Below are positions 1-10,951 of a stretch of DNA of 64,000 nt, piece after piece (the stretch's first letter is position 1; each line of letters opens with the position of its first letter). Below the pieces are notes generated by a model. That model was given only the letters and a program-made list of their open reading frames with translations, made no database searches and was not told where the DNA came from. The translations under genes and the position numbers were made by a program. This DNA comes from Antilocapra americana (lineage: Eukaryota > Chordata > Mammalia > Artiodactyla > Antilocapridae), in contig ML662442.1 in NCBI GenBank assembly GCA_007570785.1, positions 30,577,681 through 30,641,680 of the forward strand. The letters are read 5' to 3'.

Positions 1-599
1 GAGACATTGCCATAGAACTAGATTCTATCCATCTTTCTCTACCAGCCTCAGTGAGTTGGTTCTGCCCTTAACCTGGTTCCTTCAGTGTTGCCAGAGATTG
101 CATTTCTGGGTGTCAGATCCAAATATACCAACATCCAGAAAAAGAAGGAGCCATGTCTTCCAGAAACCCATAAGCCGATCTCTCCTACATGTTATTGGCC
201 ACGACGAGGTCACCTACCAGTCCTAGACTGTTCAGGCAAAAAGAGTGATATGACCATGATTGGTTAAGACTAAATATCTGGGGTTAAAGGTCATTTAGAA
301 ACCAAACACAAAAGCCACTAGCTTTACCTCTGACACTTTTTCTCAAGCTATGTTACTCTTTGACTTCCCAACCAAACTTTTTTGGTGTGTTCTCTGAGAA
401 GAAATGTTATTCTATCATTCCTTCTCAGCTATATTATCTATCAATTGTCTCTTCTCCCTCCTATGTATAAGACATCTTCCTTGTCCTGCAGATATTCAAA
501 CATACTTAAGCCTCTTCGATCTTAAAGAAGGTACCTTCTCTAGATTCCTCATCACCCTCTCATTTCTCATCATCCCCTCAAAGCCAAACGGTTGAACTC
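1..599. other. Unique non-coding DNA, nothing recognised
   Basis: No repeat family, splice-flanked exon or long open frame could be recognised. The short open frames at 85-267 and 404-595 lack homology I can name and look like chance. Confidence 0.5.
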
Positions 600-1275
600 A
601 GTGATTCATTACCCCAGATCTCTCACTTTTCCTTCACTCCTCAATCAGTCTGGCTTCTATCCGGTAACTTCACGTTAAAAACCTTCACTGAGACCATCAA
701 TGATTTCCATGTTGTAAAACTCAGAACAGGTTTTAGTCCTCACCTTAGCCTTTGACGATATTAATTCTTTCTGCATAAAGTTAGATTTCCCAGTGAATCC
801 CATCATTACCCACGCGTCCCTGGTTTAATTCTAACCTAGCAGCTCCTTTTTTAGTCTCTTCTATAAACTCATTCTCCCATACCCAGCCATCAAATGTCAG
901 AATTCCTCAAGTCTCAGTCTATAGACTTCTTCCTTGAGGTTACTTACAAAATCACAAGCTTTCTGAGTTATAAGCCTTCCCCCACACAATGATAGCCATA
1001 TATTTTAAAATAATTTGGTAACTGGTTGCTCCACAACCTTTCCTTAGGCAATCTCATATGTTTTTATGGCTTCAATTATCATCTATAGGAAATGACTTTC
1101 AGATCATTTTGACATGATTTTTTAGAACAAAGTCCTTCTCCAGAGCTTCTGACTGCTATAGATTACTGCCTATTATCTTTACTTTTTTAATCCCACAAAC
1201 ATCTAGAACCCAAAATATTAAACTGAATTCAGTATCTTTCTCCCGAAATAACTTCACGAATTCAGTGAATGGCTG
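600..1275 (+). repeat. Possible ancient L2/CR1-like LINE remnant
   Basis: The pyrimidine-rich stretch resembles, in order, a degenerate coding segment common in old mammalian CR1/L2-type LINEs: a 'cttcttccttgaggttac' block near 925, a 'cttcaattatcatctatag' block near 1071, an 'agcttctgactgctatagat' block near 1146 and an 'aatattaaactgaattcagt' block near 1214. The match is by eye, the divergence is high and the family is uncertain. It could also be unrelated T/C-rich DNA. Confidence 0.28.
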
Positions 1276-1778
1276 TGATATTGTGATTTATAAGAAATAC
1301 ATTTTTTATATATTTGGTCTTCATGGCTCACAATTCCTAAAATTCTTGGAATTTCATGAGTGTTATTGTTGTTCTCTTTACTGTGACCTTATAATAACTT
1401 CTGAACCTGGATTCTTCTGTCAGTGAAAAATGTAATAATTATGTCTGCAGTAAAGAGTAAATTAAATGAGACAGTACATAGGAATTAGTGGCTACAAACA
1501 TAGAAAATACCAATAAATACATGTGAAACGTATGGAAAGTCCTTCTCCATTCATAGCATGGTTTTCTAACAACATGTAAAGCTGAGATTCAGTTTCCCAA
1601 TTTGTGAGTCTGCCACTTCACACATGACAACCTCCACCTTCCTGGTAATCAATAAACCAACAGCCATCAGATGTCACCAGAGTGTCCATGTGGTCTGTAG
1701 GCTTCTTACAAAGTACAGGGATGTCTCCCACATTCAAAGAGCTTAAATCTGAATGAATATAGAAGGACTTTAAGAGCT
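1276..1778. other. Unique non-coding DNA
   Basis: AT-rich sequence with no clear feature. The segment 1437-1520 ('agtaaattaaatgagacag') weakly recalls the 3' half of a MIR, but too little is left for a call. Confidence 0.4.
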
Positions 1779-1884
1779 GGGTAGCCTTTGTCTTCTCCAG
1801 GGGATTTTCCCAACCCAGGGATTGAGCCCAGGTCTCCTGCATTGCAGACAGATTCTTTACCAGCTGAGCCATAAGGGAAGTCCA
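1779..1884 (-). mobile_element. Bov-tA SINE, truncated
   Basis: Reverse complement of the tRNA-derived head of Bov-tA. It includes the 'tctcctgcattgcag' block, the B-box region and the terminal 'gccataagggaagtcc' that is the complement of the SINE 5' end. Only about 106 bp are present of the usual roughly 210, so the non-tRNA tail is missing. Bov-tA elements are mobilised in trans by BovB machinery. Confidence 0.85.
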
Positions 1885-3005
1885 AGTGCAGTCATCAATG
1901 AGGAAACTGTAGCTGCCATCAGTAAAGCTCCAGACAAGCTCTGGAAGTCAAGTCAAGGCCACCACCATCATTGGAAACAATGGTCCAACAGCAAACAGAG
2001 AGCCTCAAGGCAGCAGGCACCTTTGACAACATACCACTGAAACTCCTAACACCTTCTTGTGAACTAGAAGGATTTGAAATGGAGATAGGGGAACCAGAGT
2101 TCCAATACTGACAATGGTCAAAGTCAAAGCTAGAAAATATGCCTCTGAATTAGAGAATCACATTATCAAAATTTGAAATGTATGAATACTAGTAATAGTT
2201 GAACTCATACTTGAGTATATGACATATTTGGTAAAAAGGCCCTTAAAAACACTTAAAATATAACTTGTATATGAATAATTCTTGGACCTTTTAGTTTCAG
2301 TTCTAACATGATCTCTCCAAATTTCCACAAAAATATTTATAAAGAACTATAAAGGGATACATACGTTTCTGAGGCTGCAACCTGGAAACGATACTCAGTT
2401 GATGCTCAGATTCGAGAGGCATTTCCTCTAAGTGTACAACAGATCAAACTAACTATACAGAGGAGCCGTATGATACCCACACGATGATAGGGAGTGAGAC
2501 AACTTTACTACTCCCCACTGTTTAATCACTGGGTCAGAAAAACATTAGTTGGAAAACCTGGCAACTTCCCATCTGCCCTTCTTGAGAAGTGAGTCTCTTC
2601 TCCACCTCACTCTCCCTCAGAAGCTCTTTCGATTGTTTCTCAGTGATAGTTACTCCCAGAAAACAACCAGGCACAAAGAAGGAAGGGATACAGAGGTTGA
2701 TACATGTAGAGGATCAGTTCTCATAAAGTTTTAAGGTAAGGGTGTCAGGTATTGCTGAGGACAGCCTGCATGGGAATTGAAGTTCTTGCGTGTGTGATTT
2801 ACTCAGTGTTAGAAAGTCAGAAGGCAGAGTAAGGAGAAGACTCATGTCTGTTCAACAGAGCTGCAGTAGAAGAAAGCGTGCTAAACATCTATCTGCAAAG
2901 GGGTTGGAATGAAGTGGTACCCAACCGTGTTTCTGAGAAAGTGCTCAAGAGCAGAGTTGAGCCAGGGATAACTGACAAACTCTGTAGTTGAAAATAATGA
3001 ATTTA
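1885..3005. other. Unique non-coding DNA
   Basis: No repeat or exon recognised. The open frames at 1822-2040 (half inside the SINE) and 2549-2734 show no recognisable protein. Confidence 0.45.
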
Positions 3006-3209
3006 GATGGGCTTCCCTTGTGGTTCAGCTGGTAAAGAATCCACCTGCAATGTAGGAGATCTGGGTTCGATCCCTGGGTTAGGAAGATCCCCTGGAGAAG
3101 GGAAAGGCTACACACTCCATTATCCTGGCCTGGAAAATTCCATGGACTATATAGTCTCTGGGATCACAAAGAGTCGGACTGAGCCACTTTCACTCTCACT
3201 TTCTTCTTC
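3006..3209 (+). mobile_element. Bov-tA SINE, near full length
   Basis: It starts with the typical 'gggcttccc' head. A tRNA-like A box lies at about 3021-3034 and a near-perfect B box (ggttcgatccc) at 3064-3074, followed by the BovB-derived body ending in 'agagtcggactgagcc' and a CTTTCAC-rich tail. About 200 bp is the normal length. The internal Pol III promoter elements are visible, but the copy has point changes and there is no reason to think it is transcribed. Confidence 0.93.
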
Positions 3210-3339
3210 TCAAAGATAAGAGCTTAAAAAAAAATATCGTCCAGTTCTCAGTCAGGATTATTAACTTCAAGCAATAGAAATCAAATCTATCTTAAGAAAA
3301 ATTGAAGAGTCACTGCAGGAATAGAGGAGAAGGGATATT

Positions 3340-3402
3340 TTTCATTCATTCATTTATTCATCCATTCAAAGAGCCTTGATTAAACCTCTAGTATGCATCA
3401 TA
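3340..3402 (-). repeat. Possible L2 3'-end fragment with ATTC repeat
   Basis: 'ttcattcattcatttattcatccattc' followed by 'ctagtatgcatcatac' resembles the complement of the L2 3' end (GAATGAATGAA tail). It is short and could be only an ATTC simple repeat. Confidence 0.35.
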
Positions 3403-3660
3403 CAAATACACACACACCACATATACATACTTAGTATATGTTATATACATTGTATATACTAAATACATATACAGTTAGTAATAAGTTACATGTGTATACA
3501 CATAAGTATATATATTTAATATATGCAATGTATATAACATATACTATACAGTATATTAAAATATACTGCACTATCACTATACTACACTGTATAAATATAG
3601 ATGTGTATACATATAAGTGTATATGTGCGTGTGTTTTTGTAGTTATTTGTTATAATTCTA
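3403..3660. repeat. AT/CA-rich low-complexity tract
   Basis: Irregular alternation of tata, tatac, catata and tgtgta over about 250 bases. It is a degenerate purine-pyrimidine alternating microsatellite. The open frame at 3438-3665 (Tyr/Ile/Thr-rich) is an artefact of this composition. Confidence 0.75.
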
Positions 3661-4899
3661 GATAGACTTACCCAGACCTCAGAAAACATACTGCTGAGGA
3701 AGGTTATGAACCCTGGGGAAAAATAGCACAAAGATTCTGAAAGATGGGTTCACATGGCAAAGATTTAGAGGGTGTTCTAATGGGGCATCTCAGACTTAAG
3801 AATGGTTAGCAGTATCACTAACTCCAGTCCTTTTTTCCCCATTATACTATAAAGAAAGTCATATTTAGTGTAGTTTTAAACAGTTTCCTATTTACATCTT
3901 TTTCTTTAGTTTTGCAGATCCCAGTAGGATCAGATAACACAGTGGAAGTGCGGAGTAGGGAGGCACTATGGGATCCGTCCTCACTTTGGTTCCAGGGAGA
4001 AGGAGTAACATACTCTGAAACAGACTGTGTCCAGGAGTGTCATAAAGTGACTAGAAGCAAGGTGAGTAGTGGTCCATGGTACAAGTGGGAGTAACAGAGG
4101 CTTCACACGATGTGGAGGAGCAACTGCTAGGGGGGAAACTCGAGAGGACTTAAAGGCATTCTTCATTTCACAATATACACCAGACCCAGCTTTTTTCTCC
4201 AGGGGCACTTTTGGCAAATAGACGGGACAGTTCTTCCTTTTAAAAGACAGTCCTACTTTCTTCAGGGTGTTTGGCATCCCTGCTACTGTTCACTAGATAC
4301 CTTAACTGAGCATAGATCTATTAAAATACCTCACTCCCAGTCACCACTTATGTCACAAAAGACTTCTATATAATAAGCTTTCTCCCCTCTGGGGTTTCAC
4401 CAGTATCAAAGAGTCTGATCATCTTGTCAAAGTACCAGGTTCCTATGTTACCATTGTTTACTTGCCAAGAACGTCTAGAAAATGTAGATAAGCCGATGAT
4501 CAGTTACCTAACTAAGCGACAGGGGGAGGACCACTTCATTAGAGCAGTCAAATCAGTACTATTACCGTAGAGAAGATAGGCAGGATCCCGTTGGGGGAGG
4601 GCAATTGTAATTGCTAATATCATCATTTTTTAAATAATTGGGGTATTTTAAAGAGGGAAAAGTCAAATCTTTTCAAATGGATTTTTTTTCAAGTACTAAA
4701 TACCTGTTGACTGACGAAAGAGCTTAACCAGATGTTGGCTCTGCTGCCTAATGAGATGGTTATGGAAATGTGCTCAGAGGGTCGATAGCACAGTCAGTTG
4801 GCCGGACATGTTAAGGGTAAGAGGAGTGGGGAGGATGAAAAGAAAATGACAAGGTTTAATATTCCTCCACTTATCTAACTGTTTCATCTTATTTCACAT
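3661..4899. other. Unique non-coding DNA around an exon-like stretch
   Basis: No repeat recognised. It holds the exon-like interval at 3918-4061. The antisense open frame at 3981-4277 covers that interval but has no recognisable motif. Confidence 0.4.
3918..4061 (+). other. Orphan exon-like interval, 144 bp, open
   Basis: A pyrimidine-rich tract ending in 'tctttagttttgcag' (AG at 3916-3917) precedes the interval. It ends in 'agcaag' followed by a consensus donor 'gtgagt' at 4062. Its length is 144 bp (48 codons), and one frame is open throughout with phase 0 at both ends. The conceptual peptide is hydrophilic with a Cys-x3-Cys pair near its end, and I do not recognise it. One matching acceptor/donor pair is expected by chance in DNA of this length, so this is a weak candidate for a coding or lncRNA exon. 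Confidence 0.18.
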
Positions 4900-4919
4900 A
4901 CACACACACACACACACAC
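4900..4919. repeat. (AC)10 microsatellite
   Basis: Ten uninterrupted AC/CA units. Confidence 0.95.
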
Positions 4920-5030
4920 TCCACATCTTTTTCTCCCCACCAGGAGTAAAAAATTCTGCTTTTAGAACTTCCAGAAAGAAATGAGTGAAAGAGATAGGTA
5001 GACCTTTAATGCTATAGAATCACCACTCTA

Positions 5031-5058
5031 TTATGTTATGTTATGTTATGTTATGTTA
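5031..5058. repeat. (TTATG)n pentanucleotide microsatellite
   Basis: Five full TTATG units and a partial sixth in perfect tandem. Confidence 0.95.
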
Positions 5059-5929
5059 GTTTTCTTTTTCTTCAGAAATAGCAATGAAAAATGTTCCCAC
5101 TGTCCTCTTGAAAAGGCTTTTTGTTCAGTGAAGCCCAACTGGGACTTACGGGATTAATCAAAGGATCATATGGTTACCTCTTTTCTTAGAGAAAACACAC
5201 GTGTTTGGGCAAACCAAAAGAAGGCAACTAGTAAAACAGAACAATGGAAATGCTTTGCTCTTTATTTTGAAGGACATTTCATTCTGTGTCTGCGGAATGA
5301 CCCTAAAGCAGGTGCCTGTGCGAGGCCTCAGTGGCGTGTGTACAATCTGCCCTGTGCACCAAGATGCTGCCGGCTCAGCAGCATCTCAGGTAATGAATGT
5401 GGACCCACAGGAGGGGAAACCCCCCAGGGAAAGTGATCCGTTCCCAATGGTGACTACTGTGGGCATGGATCCTACTTTCTGATAAACTGCCATAAACATT
5501 TCTGAAAGCAGGTGAGAGGGAATCAAAATGGAAAAGACCTTACTGTTAGAATAGAGAGCAGTTGTACAGCATAAGGGTTTGCTCTTCCTGGAAAAGATGT
5601 GGAAAAAAACAAAAAATTGCTTCCGGCATGAAAGCAGATGTGAAGGTTCTGTCTTCTCAATATTAGACCCACGGACCTAAGTCACCTCAGTCTCAAAGTA
5701 AAGAGAACCATTGGAATTCCAAGACACTCCAGAGATAATTTAATATATTGATTTATTGAATGCTCACAATTCTTGGGCTTCCAAATTATTTCTCAGTGAT
5801 TACTGGGTAAGCATGTTTGTAACAATGAACATATATTAACACTTCACTTAATTTACATCTCTTTCTCCTTTAATAGACAAGGCAAAAAAATTACTGTCAA
5901 TGACAGTCAAAAATCTTGCACTGAGCTTT
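5059..5929. other. Unique non-coding DNA with a GC-richer patch
   Basis: The interval 5295-5450 is visibly richer in G+C than its flanks. It contains 'atctcag' followed by a donor-like 'gtaatg' at about 5390. Two overlapping open frames (5170-5436 and 5201-5482) cover it, which argues for composition rather than coding. I recognise no protein. Confidence 0.4.
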
Positions 5930-6092
5930 CTCTCTTTCATAGCTCAATTCAGTTCAGTCACTCAGTCATGTCTGACTCTTTGCGACCCCATGAATCGGCA
6001 TGCCAGGTCTCCCTGTCCATCACCAATTCCCAGAGTCCACACAAACCCATGTCCATTGAGTCAGTGATGCCATCAAGTCATCTCATCCTCTG

Positions 6093-7800
6093 TCATCCCC
6101 TTCTCCTCCTGACCCCAATCCTTCCCAGCATTAGGGTCTTTTCCAATGAGTCAATTCTTTGCATGAGGTGGCCAAAGTACTGGAGTTTCAGCTTCAACAT
6201 CAGTCCTTCCAATGAACACCCAGGACTGATCTCCTTTAGGATGGACTTGTTGGATCTCCTTGCAGTCCAAGGGACTCTCAAGAGTCTTCTCCAACACCAT
6301 AGTTCAAAAGCATCAATTCTTTGGCACTCAGCTTTCTTCACCGTCCAACTCTCACATCCATACGTGACCACTGGAAAAACCGTAGCTTTGACTAGACAGA
6401 CGTTTGCTAGCATAGTTATGTCTCTGCTTTTAAATATGCTATCTAGGCTGGTCATAACTTTTCCTTCCAAGGAGTGAGCATCTTTTAATTTCATGGCTGC
6501 AGTCACCATATGCAGTGATTTTGGAGCCCAAATAATAAAGTCTGACACTGTTTCCACTGTTTGCCCATCTATTTCCCATGAAGTGATGGACCCAGATGCC
6601 ATGATCTTAGTTTTCTGAATGTTGAGCTTCAAACCAACTTTTTCACTCTCCTCTTTCACTTTCAGCAAGAGGCTTTTTAGTTCCTCTTCACTTTCTGCCA
6701 TAAGGGTGGTGTCATCTGCATATCTGAGGTTATTGATATTTCTCCCAGCCATCTTGATTCCAGCTTGTGCTTCCTCCAGCCCAGCGTTTCTCATGATGTA
6801 CTCTGCATATAAGTTAAATAAGCAGGGTGACAATTTAGAGCCTTGAAATACTCTTTTTCCTATTTGGAACCAGTCTGCTGTTCCATGTCCAGTTCTAACT
6901 GTTGCTTCCTGACCTGCATACAGGTTTCTCAAAAGACAGGTCAGATGGTCTGGTATTCCCATCTCTTTCAGAATTTTCCACAGTTTATTGTGATCACACA
7001 GTCAAAGGCTTTGGCATAGTCAATAAAGCAGAAATAGATGTTTTTCTGGAACTCTCTTGCTTTTTCTATGATCCAGTGGATTTTGACAATTTGATCTCTG
7101 GTTCCTCTGCCTTTTCTAAAACCAGCTTGAACACCTGGAAATTCATGGTTCATGTATTGCTGAAGCCTGGCCTGGAGAATTTTGAGCATCACTTTACTAG
7201 CGTGTGAGATGGGTGCAATTGTGAGGTAGTTTGAGCACTCTTTGGCATTGCCTTTCTTTGGGATTGGAAAGAAAACTGACCTTTTCCAGTCCTGTGGCCA
7301 TTCCTGAGTCTTCCAAATTTGCTGGCATATTGAGAGCAGCACTTTCACAGAATCATCTTTCAGGATTTGAAATAGCTCAACCGGAATTCCATCACCTCCA
7401 GTAGCTTTGTTTGTAGTGATGCTTTCTAAGGCCCACTTGACTTCACATTCCAGGTTTTCTGGCTCTAGATGAGTGATCACATAGTGATTATCTGAGTCAT
7501 GAAGATCTTTTTTGTACAGTTCTGTGTATCTTGCCACCTCTTCTTAATATCTTCTGCTTCTGTAAGGGGCCTACTGTTTCTGTCCTTTATTGAGCCCATC
7601 TTGGCATGAAATATTCCCTTGGTATCTCCAATTTTCTTGAAGAGATCTCTAGTCTTTCCCATTCTGTTGTTTTCCTCTATTTCTTTGCATTGATCCCTAA
7701 GGAAGGCTTTCTTATCTCTCCTTGCTATTCTTTGGAACTCTGCATTCAAATGGGAATATCTTTCCTTTTCTCCTTTGCTTTTCACTTCTCTTCTTTTCAC
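6093..7800 (-). pseudogene. BovB reverse-transcriptase ORF2 fragments
   Basis: Three open pieces read leftward: 7800-7477 (linker before RT), 7537-6968 (RT fingers/palm, with motif A as FIDYAKAFD) and 6962-6093 (289 aa, palm to C terminus). In the last piece the catalytic YADD lies at 6722-6711 (residues 81-84). The motif B region reads VFQGSKLSP instead of the usual VRQGCILSP, so conserved residues are changed. A one-base deletion in 'tgtgtgatcacaat' near 6992 separates the second and third pieces. The endonuclease domain is absent. The 289-aa open piece makes this one of the better preserved BovB frames here, but it cannot make a working enzyme. Confidence 0.93.
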
Positions 7801-7908
7801 AGCTATTTGTAATGCCGCCTCATACAGCCATTTTGCTTTTTTGCATTTCTTTTCCGCGGGATGGTCTTAATCTCTTTCTCCTGTACAATGTCACAAACCT
7901 CCATCCAT

Positions 7909-8014
7909 AAGCAAGAGGGTAGGTGTTGCAGAAGGGCATAAAAGGGCAGACATACTGAAACCATAATCACAGAAAACTAGCCAATCTGATCACTTGGACC
8001 ACAGCCTTATTTAA
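7909..8014 (+). mobile_element. Inverted 5' segment of the BovB copy
   Basis: The stretch 'ggtaggtgttgcagaaggg' through 'cacagaaaactagccaatct' and 'cacagccttatttaactc' matches the BovB 5' region seen in + orientation at about 37992-38098. It opposes the rest of the element and abuts the right-hand TSD. The last bases, 'actc', overlap the TSD start 'ctc', which is the microhomology expected where the target strand primed internally on BovB RNA. Confidence 0.9.
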
Positions 8015-8026
8015 CTCTCTTTCATA

Positions 8027-10024
8027 ATTACTAAGCTTTTCCTAGAAAGAGAACAATTAACTGTATCAGGTTCAATAGAAATTTCTTTAACATTTGCAAT
8101 ACTATGTAGATAAGTAAAAATGTTTAGATTGTATAAATATTGACATTCAGTGAATTCTTTTATCTCCAACTAACATTAATCACACTAGGATGTGATTAAT
8201 TTCATAAGAAATGACCATGAATAAAAAAAATCTCCTTGTTGCACTTTGGTTCTTAGAATAAATCAATTGAAATATATTTACAGTGATTATGTTTGTTAAG
8301 GGTTTAATAATTTCCCATAAAATGCACAGGTATGCTTCTAATTTATTTACTTGGAACAGTCCACAAGTAGATACCAAAGATTCATTACACACAATATTTA
8401 CTACAAAAATTTGGAGAATTTGAATTTTAAAAATAACCTTTGTGGTTTATCCAACCATAACTAATCCTTGAATTTTAATCAACATAATACATCATTAATA
8501 TGGATGTCAGAGTTCAGCAAAGAAATCTAGTTAAGTGATTCTCACATCACAGTGGTGAATTATTTAGGTTGCATTTTTGATAGAATCATTCCTTCTACTT
8601 AAAAATAATATGAGCAATGTAGTATCAGCTACATTTTATAACTAAAATTAATCTGTTATCAATGGAAAAGTTTAGTTACAACATAATACAGAAGGCTCTT
8701 GGGTTTGTGTTTATTTTGTCTTTACTTGTCTCTCAACAAAAATTAGAATTAAACTCACAGTGTTAACCTACTTCTTTTATGTGTTTCATTCTGTCAGTAA
8801 ACAGCTTTAATTTTGAGAGTATTCAGTTATGTAAACAGCTGACTAGTATTATTTTTTACGTGTAATGAGAAACCACAAATATGCAACCAACTATTACAAA
8901 GACTATGCAATAAGGAAGAATAAACAAGACCTAATGGAAAGAGAGCATTTTGGTAGTTTTCTTCTTCCAAACTCTTAGCCGTAAAACAAACATTTTACTC
9001 CCATTTTTATATATCCAAAATCAGCTTCTTCCTTAGCAAGATAAAGTCCAGAATTTTACCTACATCCTTAAATCTAGATAGTTTAATCTAATAATTTTAA
9101 ATATTTTTTCACATGAGCAGCTGGACTATAAATATTGTCTTTGCAAATTCCAGAAAACTGATGAGTTTGCATATGGCTAATATTTGAGTTAATATTCTGC
9201 AGGTTTAGAGGTATTTGTGTTTGCCAAGTACTATCCTGTTCCAAAATTAGGTTGGCAAATTAAATATACTTCAGGTTGCCCAGAATGAAGTGGAATCTAT
9301 TCTAAGTCTAAGGGGATCTTCTGTTCTCTATCGGTTTTACAGCAAAATTTCAAGGGCAGTTGGTCATAGTATAGAACTCTGGAAGTCTTTAGAACTGAAT
9401 TCCTTTTTGAAAAGGAGAAGTCGTATATGAAAAGGCTTAAACTTTTTGAAACAATTCTAGTTACCCCAAGAGAAGGAAAGTAAAGCAGAAATGCCAGAGA
9501 TGGGCATGCACAGGATTCTCCTACCAACTCACTCTGTAACCCTAGGTCCTGCAAATTTTCTGGTGTTTGTTTCCTTATCTGTGAATAACAGAATTTCTGT
9601 TCAATACAGTGGATGAAGCTAACGTGAAGATACACACACATACATGAAAATGCCAGATGAAATACATCAACTATTTTTTCTTATAGTTATTAGAGTTCCA
9701 AAGTAAGATAAAGATGCCCACAGATACCAGAAATGATGAAGAAAGTGAAAATTGAAGGGGTGACAAAAGCTAAACAGTCCTGAGGAGTATCAGGAGACAT
9801 GAGGTAAGAGAGCAGGATCTGCTGTCTGGCTGAAAATTGTGGTTGAGGCTGCAGACCCTGTGTTTAGTGGGGACTGAGCTCCCTGCTTAAAAGATAAAAG
9901 TCAGAAAGAAGAGCCAGTCCATTAAACAGAGAGAGAAAAACTCTGCTCACTAGCCCAAAAACATATCATGGAAAGCAGGCTGGCAGCACTGAGTGATGAA
10001 CAGAAGAAGATTTGTCTTCAAGAA
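8027..10024. other. Unique AT-rich DNA
   Basis: No repeat family recognised over about 2 kb. The antisense open frames at 8180-8392 and 9297-9641 (114 codons) have no motif I recognise and no splice or promoter context. Confidence 0.5.
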
Positions 10025-10231
10025 GCTGATGCAAAGAGCTGACTCATGGAAAGGACCCTGATGCTGGGAAAGACTGAAGGCAGGAAGAGAAGGGGGCCAC
10101 AGAGGATGAGATGGACAGCATCACTGACTCAGTAGAAGTGAGTCTGAGCAAACTGTGGGGGATGGTGAAGGATAGGGAAGCTGCAGCCGTGGGGGTCGCC
10201 AAGAGTTGCCAGACACGACTGAGTGACTGAA
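10025..10231 (+). mobile_element. BovB 3'-end fragment
   Basis: It matches the last roughly 210 bases of BovB, from the 'gatgcaaagagctgactca' block through 'gaggatgagatgg' to 'cagacacgactgagtgactga'. A 6-bp repeat, caagaa, borders it at 10019-10024 and 10232-10237. The 5' end is heavily truncated, as is usual. Confidence 0.9.
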
Positions 10232-10237
10232 CAAGAA

Positions 10238-10721
10238 ACCGAAACCAAAATCTGTGCCTGTAAATTGGGTGAAATTTCTCATCACCTGCATGAAGTTTAG
10301 AAGCATACATTTAGATTACCCATTTAAAAGGACAAGCTCAAATTTATTTTCAGTGTGATACCCTAGAAACTTAAACATCTCCAAATAATAAACTCTACTC
10401 AGGACCCAACTGATTGGTTACTTCCCCTGATAAGTGGCAAAGGGATGCTGAGCCTGTAAACCAGTTTAAGTGGTAGCTTCAAAGATGCATTCACTCCCCA
10501 CTCTCAGCGTGAAGGAAGGACTGGTCTTATTTTGGGGGTTGTAGGAACCAGCCTTCCAGCCAAACACTGCACCATGGTTGCTTTCCAATATGGTAAGACT
10601 GAACACAACTTCTCTTTGATTGGGCTGTGGTGTTCTTTAAACTCAGAATCTTCATCAGAGTTGAAGCATTTACCTAAATCCAAGAGGCTCTGGGGTGGTA
10701 AGTATTCAATTCAACCATCTT
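10238..10721. other. Unique non-coding DNA
   Basis: Nothing recognised. An open frame begins at 10532 but runs into the adjacent SINE. Confidence 0.45.
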
Positions 10722-10729
10722 ACCCACCT

Positions 10730-10943
10730 GGGTCTTCTCTGGTGGCTCAGACGGTAGAGAATCTGCCTGCAATGCAGGAGACCCAGGTTCAATCCCTGGG
10801 TCAGCATGATCCCCTGGAGAAGGGAATGGCCACCCACTCAAGTATTCTTCCCTGGGAAATTCTAGGGACAGAGGAGCTAATGGTTACAGTCGACAGGGTA
10901 GCAAAGAGTCAAACATGACCGAGCGACACTTTCGTTTTCTTTC
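10730..10943 (+). mobile_element. Bov-tA SINE, full length
   Basis: A head of 'tggtggctcagacggtaga', a B box 'ggttcaatccc', the shared body and a CTTTCGTTTTC-like tail. It is flanked by acccacct (10722-10729) and acccagct (10944-10951), a 7/8 target duplication. Confidence 0.93.
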
Positions 10944-10951
10944 ACCCAGCT

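Larger units (their letters stand above)
5942..8014 (-). mobile_element. BovB LINE, 5' inverted (twin-primed) copy
   Basis: The 3' end lies at the left ('cagttcagtcactcagtcatg', complement of the BovB tail). The body runs leftward as the reverse-transcriptase part of BovB from about 7908 down to 5942. At 7909-8014 the orientation flips: this segment is BovB 5' sequence in + orientation. The whole is flanked by an exact 12-bp duplication, ctctctttcata, at 5930-5941 and 8015-8026, so body and inverted end arrived in one event. About 1.2 kb of BovB between the two parts is missing, judged against the longer copy at 37.8-41.3 kb. BovB is an RTE-clade LINE; this copy is coding-dead. Confidence 0.95.

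Noticed and set aside
3021..3074. tRNA gene call from A-box/B-box-like sequence in SINEs
   Set aside because: The boxes belong to Bov-tA SINE heads. No cloverleaf or acceptor stem of a functional tRNA is present.
5170..5482. Exon-like GC-richer open stretch with donor-like gtaatg
   Set aside because: Two overlapping frames are equally open, there is no convincing acceptor and no recognisable protein.
6093..7800. Long minus-strand open frames as a functional reverse-transcriptase gene
   Set aside because: Endonuclease domain missing, frameshift after motif A, altered motif B. It is a transposon relic inside a defined BovB insertion.
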